64,000 nt of DNA from Calamus simplicifolius (GCA_900491605.1 UESW01003900.1:1925147-1989146); one strand, 5' to 3'. Positions 1 to 11,240 are shown, counted from the stretch's first letter. The notes: generated by a model from the sequence alone, not told the origin. Numbers and translations are program-made.

Positions 1-44
1 AGAGCAAACCCCCTCCGCACAACAAAATCAAAATGGAGTAAATT

Positions 45-491
45 TGTAAGATCCATTAAAAGATTTTTCTTTAATAAATATAATGGCCAAGATCTTAGAA
101 TAAATGATTTTTACATGAAAACATAAACCAAGAATGCGTACCTTGATCCATTGATATTTGTTGATTAGAAATGAGAGATTGTTAACGACAGATTGAGTTT
201 CTCCCTCTTTCCTAATTCTCTTCTGTATCTGCTTTGATGGTCAAACAGACTATATATAGGAGAGAGAGAGGACCAATCTGATAATACGATAAGTTTCTCT
301 TTCCATCAAAGAGAGGATATCAGATAACAACTTCCCAAAGATAAACCAATAGAAAATTAGCTTTATTAAACCATCATTATCACTTAAATTTAAATATCTG
401 ATAAAATCAGATATCATAATTATCATTTAGAATAAATAAATGATAAATCAATCATATATCCACGTGGGCCATATAAAAGGAAACGCTAACA
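45..491 (-). repeat. Copia-1 3' LTR
   Basis: This 447-bp copy matches 6107-6546 with scattered substitutions and small indels. It ends in the canonical TG/CA pair. On the minus strand a TATA-like stretch (CCTATATATA, 251-260) marks the U3 promoter copy. Confidence 0.95.
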
Positions 492-506
492 TCTCCCACT
501 TGGCCC
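492..506 (-). other. Copia-1 polypurine tract
   Basis: The minus strand reads GGGCCAAGTGGGAGA and abuts the 3' LTR. This is the usual position and composition of the plus-strand DNA primer in copia elements. Confidence 0.85.
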
Positions 507-891
507 ATGTGAGATATTAAACATACTGGTTTAATAATCAATCATAATGCGCATACAGAAGCTAAAATCCTTCATAATATTGGTCAAACATGAAATCATC
601 ATTAAGTAAAAACTAATAAGGATCATGGCGGTTGTATGCTATTATTTTGACATACTCCCTTCCATGTATCACATTACTAGTTCTATACTTAATATGACCT
701 ATAATGGGAATTGCAATAAGGTCTAACAATAATGTCTTTATCAAAGACAAATCCTGTTAACATTCTCATAATTCATTTATGTATATATACCAGCATAAGT
801 AAACAAGATCCATAAGTGATTCAGAAACAATAATTAATTGAGCTCAGAGTGTCAAATACATAAGGAACTTAAAGCTTTAAACATAACATCA

Positions 892-1763
892 CTAATGGTT
901 TTCAATAATGCCCATTCTTTCAACATGTTCATGAAATGTCTTTGGCGGCAACCCTTTAGTCAGCGGATTTGCAATCATAAGATTGGTGCTAATATATTCA
1001 ATTGACACTCTTTGTTTCTGAACTTCTTCTTTAACGACAAAATATTTCAATTCCATATGTTTAGCACCCTTTGAATACTTATCGTTTTAAAAAAGAAGAC
1101 TGCTGCGGAGTTATCACAATAAATTTTCAGCGGCTTGGCAATACTGTCGACAACCCCAAGTCCTGAAATAAAATTTCGCAGCCATAAACCATAAATTGTG
1201 GCCTCAAAGCATGCCACAAACTCAGCTTCCATAGTAGATGCAGCAATGACAGACTGCTTCACACTTTTCCATGAGATCGCTCCTTCACCTAAAAGGAACA
1301 AATAGCCAAATGTGGACTTTCTAGTATCAACACATCCACCAAAATCTAAGTCTGAATATCCCTTGACCTCAAGATCATTAGATCTTCTGTAAGTAAGCAT
1401 GTGATCCTTTGTTCCTTGCAAATACCTTAGTACCTTCTTTGCAGCTCTCCAATGATCTATTCCTGGATTACTTTGATATCTGCCTAGCATCCCAATAGCA
1501 AAACTGATGTCTGGCCTGGTACATGTTTGAGCATACATCAAGCTACCAACAATTGATGCATAAGGTATTTCTTCCATTTGTTTGCGTTCCAATTCATTCT
1601 TTGGACATTGCATAAGGCTGAATTTATCTCCCTTCTGAATTGGGACAACACTTGCAGAGCATTTGTTCATGTTGAATTTCTCAAGAACTTTATTAATATA
1701 TGCCTTCTGAGATAAACCTAACATTCCTTGTGATCTATCACGAAATATTTTGATTCCAATCAC
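892..1763 (-). pseudogene. pol: Copia-1 RT C-terminus and RNase H, frameshifted
   Basis: This holds the end of the reverse transcriptase and the RNase H domain. The frame at 1763-1047 shows the copia RT/RH signatures YASIVGSLMYAQ, CTRPDISFAIG, GYSDLDFGG, SWKSVKQ and STMEAEFVACFEA. It joins the upstream pol frame (end 1760) by a frameshift in a G run near 1755. A second shift in an A/T run near 1085 throws the last about 60 residues into another frame. These still read as the RNase H tail (KHMELKYF, then MIANPLTKGLPPKTFHEH) to a stop at 892-894. The domain is recognisable but cannot be made as one protein. Confidence 0.85.
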
Positions 1764-4072
1764 ATAGGATGCCTCCCCATATCTTTCATTTCAAAGTTCT
1801 TAGAGAGAAAATTCTTGGTCTCATACAATAGGCCAAGGTCATTAGTAGCTAGCAAGATATCATCAACATACAGAATCAAAAATATGATTTTGCTCCCACT
1901 GACCTTCAGATATATACACCGATCAATGGTGTTTTCTTTAAATCCAAAGGATGTAATGGTATCATTGAACTTAAGATACCATTGTCGGGAAGCTTGCTTA
2001 AGTCCGTATATTGACTTCTTCAGTTTACACACCATGTGTTCCTTTCCTTCAAATAAAAAGCCTTCAGGTTGATCCATATAAACCTCTTCATTCAAACTCC
2101 CATTTAGAAAGGCGGTTTTCACATCCATTTGATGCAACTCTAAATCATAATGAGCTACTAGTGCCATAATAATTCTAAATGAGTCTTTCTTAGAGACGGG
2201 AGAAAAGGTCTCTGTGTAGTTAATGCCACACTTTTGAGTAAAACCTTTGGCAACAAGTCTGGCTTTACAACGTTCAATATTGCCATTTGAGTCACATTTG
2301 GTCTTAAAGACCCATTTACACCCAACTCTTTTACAACCTTCAGGCAATTCAACAAGATCCCAGACTGCATTGTAATCCATTGATTTTAACTCATCTTGCA
2401 TGGCATCTAACCATTTAGATGAATTAGCACTTTGCATGGCTTGTGAAAAAGAAACTGGATCATCATTAATACCCAAATCAAAATCTGATTCTTGTAGATA
2501 AACTACATAATCATCAGAAATAGCGGTTCTTCTTTGTCGTTGAGACCTTCTTATTAATGCTACTTCATTGGGTTCATTTATTGCAAGTTCATTAGTAATA
2601 TCATCATTCTGTGGTGTTTGATCATTAATTTGTTGTTCTTGAAAGTTATTAAAAGGTTCAACAACTGTAGGAACAACAACTTGAAAAGAAGTTATAGGTG
2701 AAGAAACTTGCACCTTAACTTCTTGAATTTCCACTTTATGTGGTTTCAAACTCCCACTAATTTCATTATTCTCAATAAACCTTGCATTTCCAGATTCAAC
2801 AATTCTTGTACTATGGTTAGGACAATAAAATTTATACCCTTTTGATCTTTCTGGATAACCAATGAAGAAACTACTGGTTGTTCTTGAGTCCAACTTCTTT
2901 TCATGTGGATTGTAAATTCTTACTTCCGCCGGGCAACCCCAAACATGTAAATGCCTCAAAATGGGTTTCCTTCCTGTCCATAGTTCAAAAGGAGTCTTTG
3001 GAACTGTCTTACTAGGAACCCTATTTAGCAAATACATAGCGGTCTTTAAAGTATGCATCCACAATAATGAGGGTAATGATGGATTGCTTAACATACTCCT
3101 AACCATGTCCATTATAGTTCGATTACGCCTTTCTGCAACACCATTTTGTTCTGGTGTTCCAGGCATTGTGTATTGAGCACATATGCCATGCTTTTCAAGG
3201 AATTTGGCAAATGGACCAGGGCATTGTCCAGATTCATCATATTTTCCATAATATTCACCACCTTTATCAGACCTAACAATTTTTACTTTTCTGTCTAGTT
3301 GTCTTTCAACCTCATTGATAAACACTTTTAGAGCATTTACTGATTGAGATTTTTCATGCAATAAATAGATATAGCCATAACGTGAAAAATCATTAATAAA
3401 GGTGATAAAATACTTTTTTTCACCAAAAGATGGAACATCAAAAGGCCCACATATATTGGTGTGTATAATTTTAAGGAGCTGTTTACTTCTTGTGGCACTT
3501 TTCTTGATTGTTTGTTTTATGTGTTTTCCTTTAATACAATCCACACAAATCCCAAGATCAGTAAAATCTAAATCGGGAAGGATTGCATTCTTTACTAATC
3601 TCTCAATTCTTTCTTTGGATATATGACCCAAACATTTATGCCACAAGTAAGCTGATTGTTTATTTACTAAACCACGTTTAGTACCAGCATTATGATGCAA
3701 GGTTAACAATGTCTCAGCAAAAAGACTATCAAGCTTAAATTTGTACAAACCATCAGAAAGAATACCAAAACCAATAAGATGATTGTGTTTAAACAAACTG
3801 AAACATCCATTTTCAAATTTAAAAGAATATCCAACTGAGTCAAGTTTGGATACATAAACTAAATTACAAGAAATAGAAGGGACATAAAGTGTTTGAAAAA
3901 GATCTAAATGATGTCCAGTGTCTAGAATCAAACGATAGGTTCCAACAGCTTCAACTAGAACTTTGACTCTGTTTCCCATTGAGACAAAGTTTTCATTTGG
4001 GTTTATGGTTTGGATCGTAAGGAATCCCTGCATCATATTAGAAACATGAGTGGTACAACCAGTATCAATCCA
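1760..4072 (-). pseudogene. pol: Copia-1 protease-integrase-reverse transcriptase frame
   Basis: A long minus-strand frame of 758 codons from the first Met at 4036. The protease motif WIDTGCTTHVSN lies just upstream of that Met, directly after an in-frame TGA at 4073-4075. Then come the GAG-pre-integrase zinc motif (LWHKCLGHIS...CVDCIKGK), the integrase core (HTNICGPF, RSDKGGEYYG, NGVAERRNRT, giving the D,D,E set), and the RT with KWVFKTK, MDVKTAFLNG, YGLKQASRQWY and the catalytic YVDDILLA near its end. The reader should treat it as part of one gag-pol polyprotein; the frame is continuous with gag except for stops. It ends at 1760 because of the frameshift into RNase H. Confidence 0.92.
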
Positions 4073-4969
4073 TCAAGTATTATAAGAAACTTCTATAAGG
4101 TTTGATTCGAAACATTCAAAAGCCGTAGGCTTACCTTTCTTTTCGAACCACGCCTTATGTTTCAAGCAATCTTTCTGATGGTGTCCATGCTTTTTGCAAA
4201 AGTGGCACTTATCATCCTTTTGTTCCTTCTTGTGGATTTGAGCAGATGACCCATTTATCTTTAGTGGTCGTTGCTTGCTCTTTCCTTTATTATATTTCTT
4301 TGATTTCTTTCCAGCTCCTTGCTGACCCATAAGATTAATAGAATGATTTCTATGTTTCTTAATTCTTGCTTCCTCTTGAATGAGCATACTTTGTAGTTCA
4401 TTTACATTCCACTTATCCTTCATAGTGTTATAGCTCATGTGAAATGGACCATACTAAGGGGGCAAGGAATTGATAATGAATTGCACTAAAAAATTCTCAT
4501 TCACTTCCAATCCCATAGTCTTTAGTCTTGCTGCTATGTTTGTCATTTCAACAACATGCTCATGCATAGTACGAGAACCATCAAACTTAATGTTGGTTAA
4601 AGTACTCATCAATGTCCCAGCAAGTGACTTATCAGCAGAGTCAGATTGGGAACGCGCTTCCACAAACTTCATAAATTCCTTAGCACTTTCAATAGCAGGA
4701 ATTATGGACTTGATATTGTTTGCTACAGTCATTCACATGAACATCAGGCTAAGTCTGTTTGATCTTTTCCAAGACTTATGAAAAGACATCTGTTCAGCAC
4801 TACTAGAGTCATCATTTATGAGTGCCAAATCAAGATCCAGAATACCAAGATGAAACTGAACTTGTTCGCGCCATTCAGAGAAATTAAGCCCATTAAAAGT
4901 TTGAACAGACATAGATTGCAAATGAAGAGAAACAGGAATAGTTGCTGCAAATATAGAAAACATGCTCAC
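4073..4969 (-). pseudogene. gag: Copia-1 gag with two internal stops
   Basis: Capsid and nucleocapsid region. Three pieces (4969-4733, 4732-4454, 4438-4073) are in one reading frame, separated by TGA at 4733-4735 and TAG at 4454-4456. Both are compatible with single transitions. The N-terminal part has the copia gag pattern (FNGLNFSEWREQVQFHLG). The middle resembles UBN2/RVT_2-associated gag (MHEHVVEMTNIAARLK). The C-terminal part has a CCHC knuckle, CHFCKKHGHHQKDC. I chose the Met at 4969 because the frame opens there; a slightly later Met is possible. Confidence 0.85.
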
Positions 4970-6092
4970 ATATTAATGCTTTGAGTAATATATTTCATAT
5001 TCCATCAAGTAAACAATAAGTGCATATTGAAGTTCTCCTTTGGGTGATACAACAATATACAACAATATACATAATTGATGCTTAATTTTAATTTTACATA
5101 CTTAGCAATTATATATACTCAAATTAGATATGTTTGCTATCTTTAGATATGCTAAACATACCTAACCAAGCATATTAATTAACCACATCATGTCCATAGA
5201 TTATAAAAAGACTAGTCAACCTTTCGACGACCCTTAAATATTTATAATCAATGAACTTCAATATACTCATAACAATTAAACAATTATGTCATTCATTTAT
5301 AAGCATCACATAATTATGAGTAATTAAATTATTTAATTAAATTTGATATCTATAAACTTTCAAATTTGGCCACTTTGGTGACTAACAAATTACATAATAT
5401 AGACATCAAATTTAATTAATGATATTATCTTGCATGAATACTAAAGACTTAAGTGTACCCACATAATTTTACTGTAATATATATATATATTTATATATAT
5501 TTAAAATATTAATATCATAAATATTAAAAGTCAAAACATAAATTTCAAAAGGATCTTCTTGCAAGAAATATCCTCAGCTTTCATCTTTTATTGTTAAGGA
5601 TTAGATTGGTAAAATGGTAACCCCTTGTTTATTAAGGAAGAGAGAAAGCTCAATGGCGCAAAAAGGATTTCATTAAGGAGGCTTGAACATGTGACCTTAG
5701 GTTTAAAACCTGAACCTTAACCACCACACCAGATTCCCAAGGATCACGCATGGGCTTTTTATGGGAAGCAAATAAAACAAAAAAAAAAAAACTTAACCAC
5801 CACACTAGATTCCTAAGGATCACGCGTGGGCTTTTCATGGGAAGCAAATAAAAATGAAAAAAAAAAACTTTACATGATTTATGCTTCCGTGTGCCCTTCC
5901 ATGTGGAAACTTTCTTTATTCTTTATTTATTCTTTAATTCAGAAGAGCAAAAAGATCAAAAGGAGGAAATAGGGGAAAAACAATGATTCGAACACCTTAC
6001 CACTATCTTATTCTAATCACCTTATTCATAATAACGGAAATATATATATATATAATCATTCATAATGAAAAATCATAAATTATTTAATCAAT
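4970..6092 (-). other. Copia-1 untranslated leader
   Basis: About 1.1 kb between primer site and gag, AT-rich, without a supported ORF. It holds an (AT)n tract near 5480-5500 and a 76-bp tandem duplication (5716-5791 and 5792-5867). Each duplicate ends in an A run. Short ORFs here are chance. Confidence 0.7.
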
Positions 6093-6104
6093 GCTCTGAT
6101 ACCA
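6093..6104 (-). other. Copia-1 primer binding site (initiator tRNA-Met)
   Basis: The minus strand reads TGGTATCAGAGC two bases inside the 5' LTR. This is the standard plant LTR-retrotransposon site complementary to the 3' end of initiator tRNA-Met. Confidence 0.92.
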
Positions 6105-6106
6105 CA

Positions 6107-6546
6107 TGTAAGATCCATTAAAGGATTTTTCTTTAATAAACATAATGGCCAAGATCTTAGAATAAATGATTTTTACATAAAACATAAACCAAGAATGCGT
6201 ACATTGATCCATTGATATTTGTTGACAAGAAACGAGAGACTGTTAACGACAGATTGAGTTTTTTTCTCTTTCCTAATTATCTTCTGTATTTGCTTTGATG
6301 GTCAAACAGACTTATATATAGGAGAGAAAGGACCAATCTGATAATACGATAAGTTTCTCTTTCCATCAAAGAGAGGATATCAGATAACAACTTCCCAAAG
6401 ATAAACCAATAGGAAATTAGCTTTATTAAACCATCATTATCACTTAAATTTAAATATCTGATAAAATCAGATATCATAATCATTTAGAATAAATAAATGA
6501 TAAATCAATCATATCTACGTGGGCCACATAAAAGGAAACACTAACA
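6107..6546 (-). repeat. Copia-1 5' LTR with TATA box
   Basis: A 440-bp direct copy of 45-491. As the upstream LTR of a minus-strand element it carries the promoter; CCTATATATAA at 6312-6322 (minus) is the likely TATA box. Target duplication AAATT follows at 6547-6551. Confidence 0.93.
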
Positions 6547-7403
6547 AAATTCCCCTACTGAAACATCAAAACTAAAATGGATCAAAACTAAAACCCTATA
6601 ATCCATTGATCGGGGAATTAGCCGATTTGAGAACTTGCTCAGATCTTGCTGCTTCTAAAGAAACATCGACAGGGAAAAAGGGAAAGTACATAGAGCAAAG
6701 AGGGATCCGATCTCACTCCTCCAAGTAGTGGTGAGAGCACATAGAGTAGAGAGGGAAGAGAGAGTTGAGAAAGGGTGAGGGCATAGTTGATACTGTTAGT
6801 TGTCTTCCATTCTCTATCATTCATTGTCTCTTGTCCATTGTCTATGCGATGGCATCCTCTAATGAGAAGAGAAGAGAAAGATAAAGGGGCATGTTGGGTG
6901 GTGACAAGAGACAGGAGGCATCATGGGGAGGGAGAGGAGGGCGGCATCCGGCGAGAAGAGAAGAGAGAGAGTGGGTAAAAGAGGGTCTAGGTTAACTCCT
7001 TTACAATACATAATTTTGATTATAAATAAAATTAGAATCAAATTCTAACTCCATTCAAATAAGCACTTGAAACCAAAATCAATGATTTTGATTTCAAAAT
7101 CCCATTCTTGCGAACCAAAAAGGTCTTAAGTGAAAAAATTAAAAAAGCTAAAGCTCAAAATCTTGACCTAGGATTCTTCTATGCCTTTAGCTTTCCCAAA
7201 TCAGAGCCCTAGGTCACTAGCTGAGCAACTATCAACTTGAAATCAATTGCACTCATCATTGCCTAGCCATCCAATGATTGGTGACACTGACCTCTTCCAA
7301 GGCCTTCATTGACCTACTGATTTCCTAAGCATTTCCTTGAGACATTGTCCCTTAGCATCTTCCTCTAAGGTAAACCCTAGGTCCCTAACCACCAAGATGA
7401 AAT
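6547..7403. other. Unassigned flank between Copia-1 and the CACTA element
   Basis: No gene supported. 6640-6990 is GA-rich low-complexity DNA with only short ORFs. 6990-7130 is AT-rich and has a near-palindromic AAAATCAATGATTTT. Read on the minus strand it begins TTTTTGGTTCGCAAGAATGG, which is reminiscent of PIF/Harbinger-type MITE ends. I could not find a matching second terminus, so no MITE is called. Confidence 0.4.
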
Positions 7404-8884
7404 CACCACAACAAATCTAAAGGGAGAGAACACTTTTTTTAGCATTTTTGGACGCTAAAAAGTATCGAAAGAATATGCGCCGATGCTTTTTGAAGCGTCA
7501 AAAAATGGGGAGTGGGAAAGTATTTTTTCGATGCTTTTGGAAAGCGTTTGGAGAAAAAAAATTTCCCGATGCTTTCGGAAGTTGAATTTTTTTTTCAAAT
7601 TCTTTTTGCGCGGCTTTCTTTCCCTCTCTCCCTCTTCGAGCTAAAATTTCTTTTTTCAAAATTTTTATTTTTCATCGAGGTATTTTTCCTTGCACTTTTT
7701 CATCATCAGCAACCATGGCGGCGGGTGGCAGCGACTCTCCTTCCCTCTGGCGAGCACTCCGACAACGACCAACCCATGGATCTCTCAAAATCCCACAATA
7801 TTCTCAATTAACCCAAAAATAAGAGGAAAAATTTTACCTCTATCCTGCTGGAGTCATCGGTGACAATCTGAACTTCCCCAGCCACAAAATCATGTCTCTA
7901 ACAAAAAAGCCTACGTTCCATGATACTGGCCTTTAGCTCCTCTTGTTGGCGGCTAGCACCCCTCGCATGGGACTGGAATGGATGAATGACTTATCCCCTG
8001 CCATTGAAAACTCCCCTGCCCTCTTCTCCTCCCCTGAGTAGCCCTCTTTCTTGCTTCGGAGACCATCGAGGGCGCAGATCGACAGGGGATCTTTGGTGGA
8101 AGAGGGCTGCCCTTGCTTTGGGGCTCAGAAGCCCCCACCAGCACGCTTCTCCCTTCCGAGCAAGTTTCGACACATCTCTCTTTCACTCGCTCCACTCACC
8201 CATTTCTCTCACTCCCTGTCTCTCTCTCCTCATCGTGCCAGATATGTGGAGTAGGGCTGAGCTCCTTCCAGCGCTTCTCCCCCCTCTCTATTCTCTCTCT
8301 GAGAGTTGCCGGATTTTGCCACCACCCTCCTCTTCTCTCTCCCACTTGCAGTTGAGTCACCGCAACTACTGTTTCTCTTCTTTTTTACTCTTTCCTTCTC
8401 TTTCTCCCATTGTTTTATGCTTTCTCATCTTTTCTCACTTCATTATTTAATCAAAATTTTTAATTGGAGAGCGATGGAGGACTGGCTACCTCTACCTTTC
8501 CTTTATACCGCTCTCTCTCTCTCCAATCTGTAGTAGGCTACCCAGCCATGATTCATTCCCATGTAGAGGAGGAGGAGGAGGAGGAGGAAGAGGAGGAGGA
8601 GGGGAAAGACAAGAAAAAGGGGTGGTGCAGCAGAAAAAAACGATGCTGGACACTTTTTAAAGCATCAGCATTTAAAAAAATATATTTCGATGCTTTTTAA
8701 AGTAATACGATGTTGACGCTTTTTTATTGGCATTTAAAAAAATATATTTCAATGCTTTTTAAAGCATCGGCATCAAAAAAAATATATTTTTTTATCAACA
8801 CTTTTAAAAAGCGTTTATAGCTTGCGCTTCTCTTTAGCATTAAAAAAAAAAAAAAAGCTGCTACACTCAAATTTTGTTGCAGTG
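7404..8884. mobile_element. Non-autonomous CACTA (En/Spm-type) DNA transposon
   Basis: The left end reads CACCACAACAAATCT. The right end, on the minus strand, reads CACTGCAACAAAATTT, so the two are inverted terminal repeats of about 12 bp with two differences. The 3-bp target duplication AAT is seen at 7401-7403 and 8885-8887. Both ends carry the subterminal motif typical of plant CACTA elements, many copies of GATGCTTTTTAAAGC-like hexamer pairs in both orientations (7440-7580 and 8640-8830). No transposase frame is present in 1,481 bp, so it depends on a partner. The interior is GC-richer and may hold host-derived sequence. Confidence 0.82.
8564..8600. repeat. (GAG)n microsatellite inside the CACTA element
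   Basis: A run of GAG/GAA triplets. It encodes poly-Glu in one frame of a short ORF that I do not regard as a gene. Confidence 0.85.
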
Positions 8885-9320
8885 AATCTAGTTCTCAATA
8901 TTGCACAACCACTGGACAAGTGGTGTCATTGGCTTTTTCTAAAGCCTCACCTCAACCTAATGACTTCGTCGGGCTTCTCTGGAGATGTCCTTAAGCATAC
9001 TCCTGACATCATCCTCTATATAGCCTTTTGGGAATGATTATTTGGTGCTCAAATATCATGCTTTGTTACTTATTTTATTGTTAATTCATCACTACGTACT
9101 ACAAGTTATGATCCTTATGACAATAAATAGAGAACCACACATCGAGGCTTGGGCCGCCATGAAGATAGCACATGTCCATTGAGAGATAACTATGCAATTA
9201 TAAATAGTTAAAATATGACAAGAATTTTTTTTTATGTTCGTTTCTATGTATGTGTATTCTATTTCATTTCTAGTAGTTTATTTCTTTTATGCTAATATTA
9301 CCGCTACTCAGTGTTTAAAG
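8885..9320. other. Unassigned AT-rich DNA
   Basis: Between the CACTA right end and the GC-rich block. No long ORF, no terminal repeats and no RNA gene recognised. Confidence 0.4.
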
Positions 9321-9503
9321 TTGTAATACCCACCAAAAAAAAAAAAAAAGCAAAGTGCAAGGTCTCGCGGTGCACGCAAGTGCGCGCGTGCTTGCGCATG
9401 CCAGCATGCACACCAGCGCGCAGCACATGCTCACAGATCGCCCTCTGGGCAGACAGCGTAGGGTTCACTCTCTCCTCGCCGTAACATTTTTCCCCCTTCG
9501 GTT

Positions 9504-9541
<38 letters not shown>

Positions 9542-9670
9542 TAGGAGGAGCCCGGTGGCGGCATGAGCACCGTGGCAGGGTTCTGCCACGGCTAAGCCCC
9601 AGGCACCGGCAGCTCCGGGCCTCTCCTTCGCCGGACCAAAGTGTTCCGATGGAGGGAGTGGAGGGCCATA
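9321..9670. other. GC-rich block, left half, split by Angela-1
   Basis: Begins TGTAATACCCACC followed by an A run. It contains a CpG- and GCGC-rich patch (9360-9440) and a (GA)n tract (9508-9538). The 134-codon and smaller ORFs overlap the GA repeat and show no family signature. The sequence resumes in similar GC-rich style at 31434, so this is one stretch interrupted by Angela-1. The TGTAATACCC start could be an LTR terminus, but no second copy is in the window. Confidence 0.45.
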
Positions 9671-9726
9671 TGTTGGGAATTTCATATGTTATATATGAAT
9701 CAAATTCATATAACATGCAGCAAAAA
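9671..9726 (-). repeat. Angela-1 3' LTR, first 56 bp
   Basis: TGTTGGGAATTT onward matches the start of the LTR at 29183 nearly base for base. It stops at GCAGCAAAAA, where the Tekay-like LTR begins. Confidence 0.9.
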
Positions 9727-10211
9727 TGTCACGCTCCAGATCCAATATCGGGCTAGGGTGACAACCCGCCGCGTGCCGGGCACGCAAGGCGTCACCATAT
9801 TTTTCAACATAAGGCACCATTATAAATAAAAACTAAGTCAATTACAATAATAAAAGTTTTGGGCTAACACCCTTACACACCACAATAATAAAGTCTGGGC
9901 ATCAAGCCCTACACATATGTAATATTGGGGCTACAACAAAATAATGGTCTTATTTTATTTAATAGAAGATCCATCACCCCACCAATCCATCTTCAATCTC
10001 GTGGCTCTGATAAAAATATTGTAAGGATTTTGTGAGCTTACACTCAGTAAGTAAACCACGTTATACAGTCAAATCATAGCATAACAGTCAATAAGCACAT
10101 AATAATTTGCATACTTAAACATTCCACAAATACTCAAACATGCAATGTAAGTAAACCCACTATTTATACTCTCAATGGTAACTGTAAATGTGACCCACGG
10201 CCCTGCAATAT

Positions 10212-10397
10212 CTCAATAGTGTACCAACAAGCATCCCCCCTACTGAAAGGGTCGAAATACCATAGTGTACCAACAAGCATCCCCCCTACTGAAAGGATCG
10301 AAATACCATAGTGTACCAACAAGTATCCCCCTACTGAAGGTCGAAATACCATAGTGTACCAACAAGTATCCCCCCTACTGAAAGGGTCGAAATACCA
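10212..10397. repeat. 46-bp tandem repeat, four copies, in Tekay-like LTR
   Basis: The unit contains TAGTGTACCAACAAGC, CCCCCCTACTGAAAGGG and TCGAAATACC. Four copies here against three in the right LTR (13229-13369). The small ORFs over it are artefacts of the repeat. Confidence 0.9.
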
Positions 10398-10425
10398 GGG
10401 TCACGCCATGTCAAAATCCACCAGA

Positions 10426-10524
10426 ACACATACTCTATATGTGTGATGCCACATCATAGAACCAGAACACATCCTCTAGATGTGTAGGTGGCATAAACAA
10501 GCAGAACACGTCCTCTAGACGTGT
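10426..10524. other. Three covarying 7-bp hairpins with constant CTCTA loop
   Basis: ACACATA-CTCTA-TATGTGT (10426-10444), ACACATC-CTCTA-GATGTGT (10467-10485) and ACACGTC-CTCTA-GACGTGT (10506-10524). Stems are perfect, the loops are identical, and two stem pairs change together. The same three occur in the right LTR (13398-13416, 13439-13457, 13478-13496). A structured RNA or a palindromic protein site is possible; function unknown. Confidence 0.8.
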
Positions 10525-11240
10525 GTGTGGTATGACATGATAAAGGAGAACCGCGGCGACACATAACAGTACCTCACATCACATGCACTCATCATATCAA
10601 TAACAACTCAATATTGCATAAACAGTGGATTATACCTACTGAACAATTGCATGTAATATATCACATCAATGTCATAATAACTGCATCTCTCATAGCATCC
10701 ACATATGAAATCATAGCACATAAACAGCCATATATTCATAATATTCATCTACTTACAATTTAGCCAATAACAGTTCTTCATGTCACAATTCACAATTTAA
10801 ACATTCATGAATCAATTATTAAATACTGATAACTGGCTTACTTACCTCAGTACACAATCCAACAGGTATAAATCAGTTATTCGGATGTCTGAGCACCTAC
10901 AGGATCATTACACAATTAATTTATTAGAATACGAATGTTAAAATGACCCTTAAGATTTCTACCCAAACTATTTCATGGGCCCTACTTTGGGCTTGAATAT
11001 CTCCCACTATACATACCCAAATGGGGAAGTAAAAATACCCCATGAAACTAGAATTCACCCAGATTCTAGCCATATAATTATTTTCTAATCCCGACCCGTT
11101 ACAAAGCCCAAAAACCAGCCCAAAATTGACTCACAGCACGGCCTAAAAGGCCTGAACCGGCCGGCCCAGCCGGCCCGGTTCAGCCTTAATCCACCCGATC
11201 CCCTGTTTCACCGAACAGGGGATGGGCACATAGCCGGCGG

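Larger units (their letters stand above)
45..6546 (-). mobile_element. Copia-1: full-length but inactive Ty1-copia LTR retrotransposon
   Basis: Two direct LTRs (45-491 and 6107-6546), both TGTAAG...TAACA on the plus strand, bound an internal region that reads gag, protease, integrase, RT, RNase H on the minus strand. This is the Ty1-copia order. The 5-bp target duplication AAATT is seen at 40-44 and 6547-6551. A primer site lies beside the right LTR and a polypurine tract beside the left one, which fixes the minus orientation. The LTRs differ by about 4-5% by eye, so this is not a recent insertion. At least three in-frame stops and two frameshifts make it non-autonomous. I do not assign a copia lineage. 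Confidence 0.95.
9727..11217 (-). repeat. Tekay-like LTR, complete copy (3' LTR by orientation)
   Basis: 1,491 bp, TG...CA. The plus-strand left end TGTCACGC and GGGTGACA about 35 bp in form a small inverted repeat. The right end lies in a perfect 10-bp hairpin, ATCCCCTGTT/AACAGGGGAT (11199-11224). Contains the 46-bp repeat array and three short hairpins. The left copy shows CC to CT type transitions against the right one. Confidence 0.85.

Noticed and set aside
6091..6106. tRNA-like GCTCTGATACCA sequences (also 12722, 21933, 29169, 45544, 47649, 58957)
   Set aside because: These are primer binding sites complementary to tRNA 3' ends; no tRNA cloverleaf sequence surrounds them.
7986..8450. 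154-codon ORF and several overlapping ORFs on both strands
   Set aside because: Ser/Leu/Pro-rich low-complexity translation of a CT-rich tract inside a CACTA element; no domain and no conserved motif.
9355..9756. 133-codon ORF
   Set aside because: Runs through a (GA)n repeat (RERERE) and across the Angela-1 and Tekay-like LTR boundaries, so it cannot be a single gene.
10164..10397. Regular repeats that could suggest a CRISPR array or a repeat protein
   Set aside because: Head-to-tail 46-bp units without unique spacers, inside a plant LTR; the repeated peptide is a by-product.
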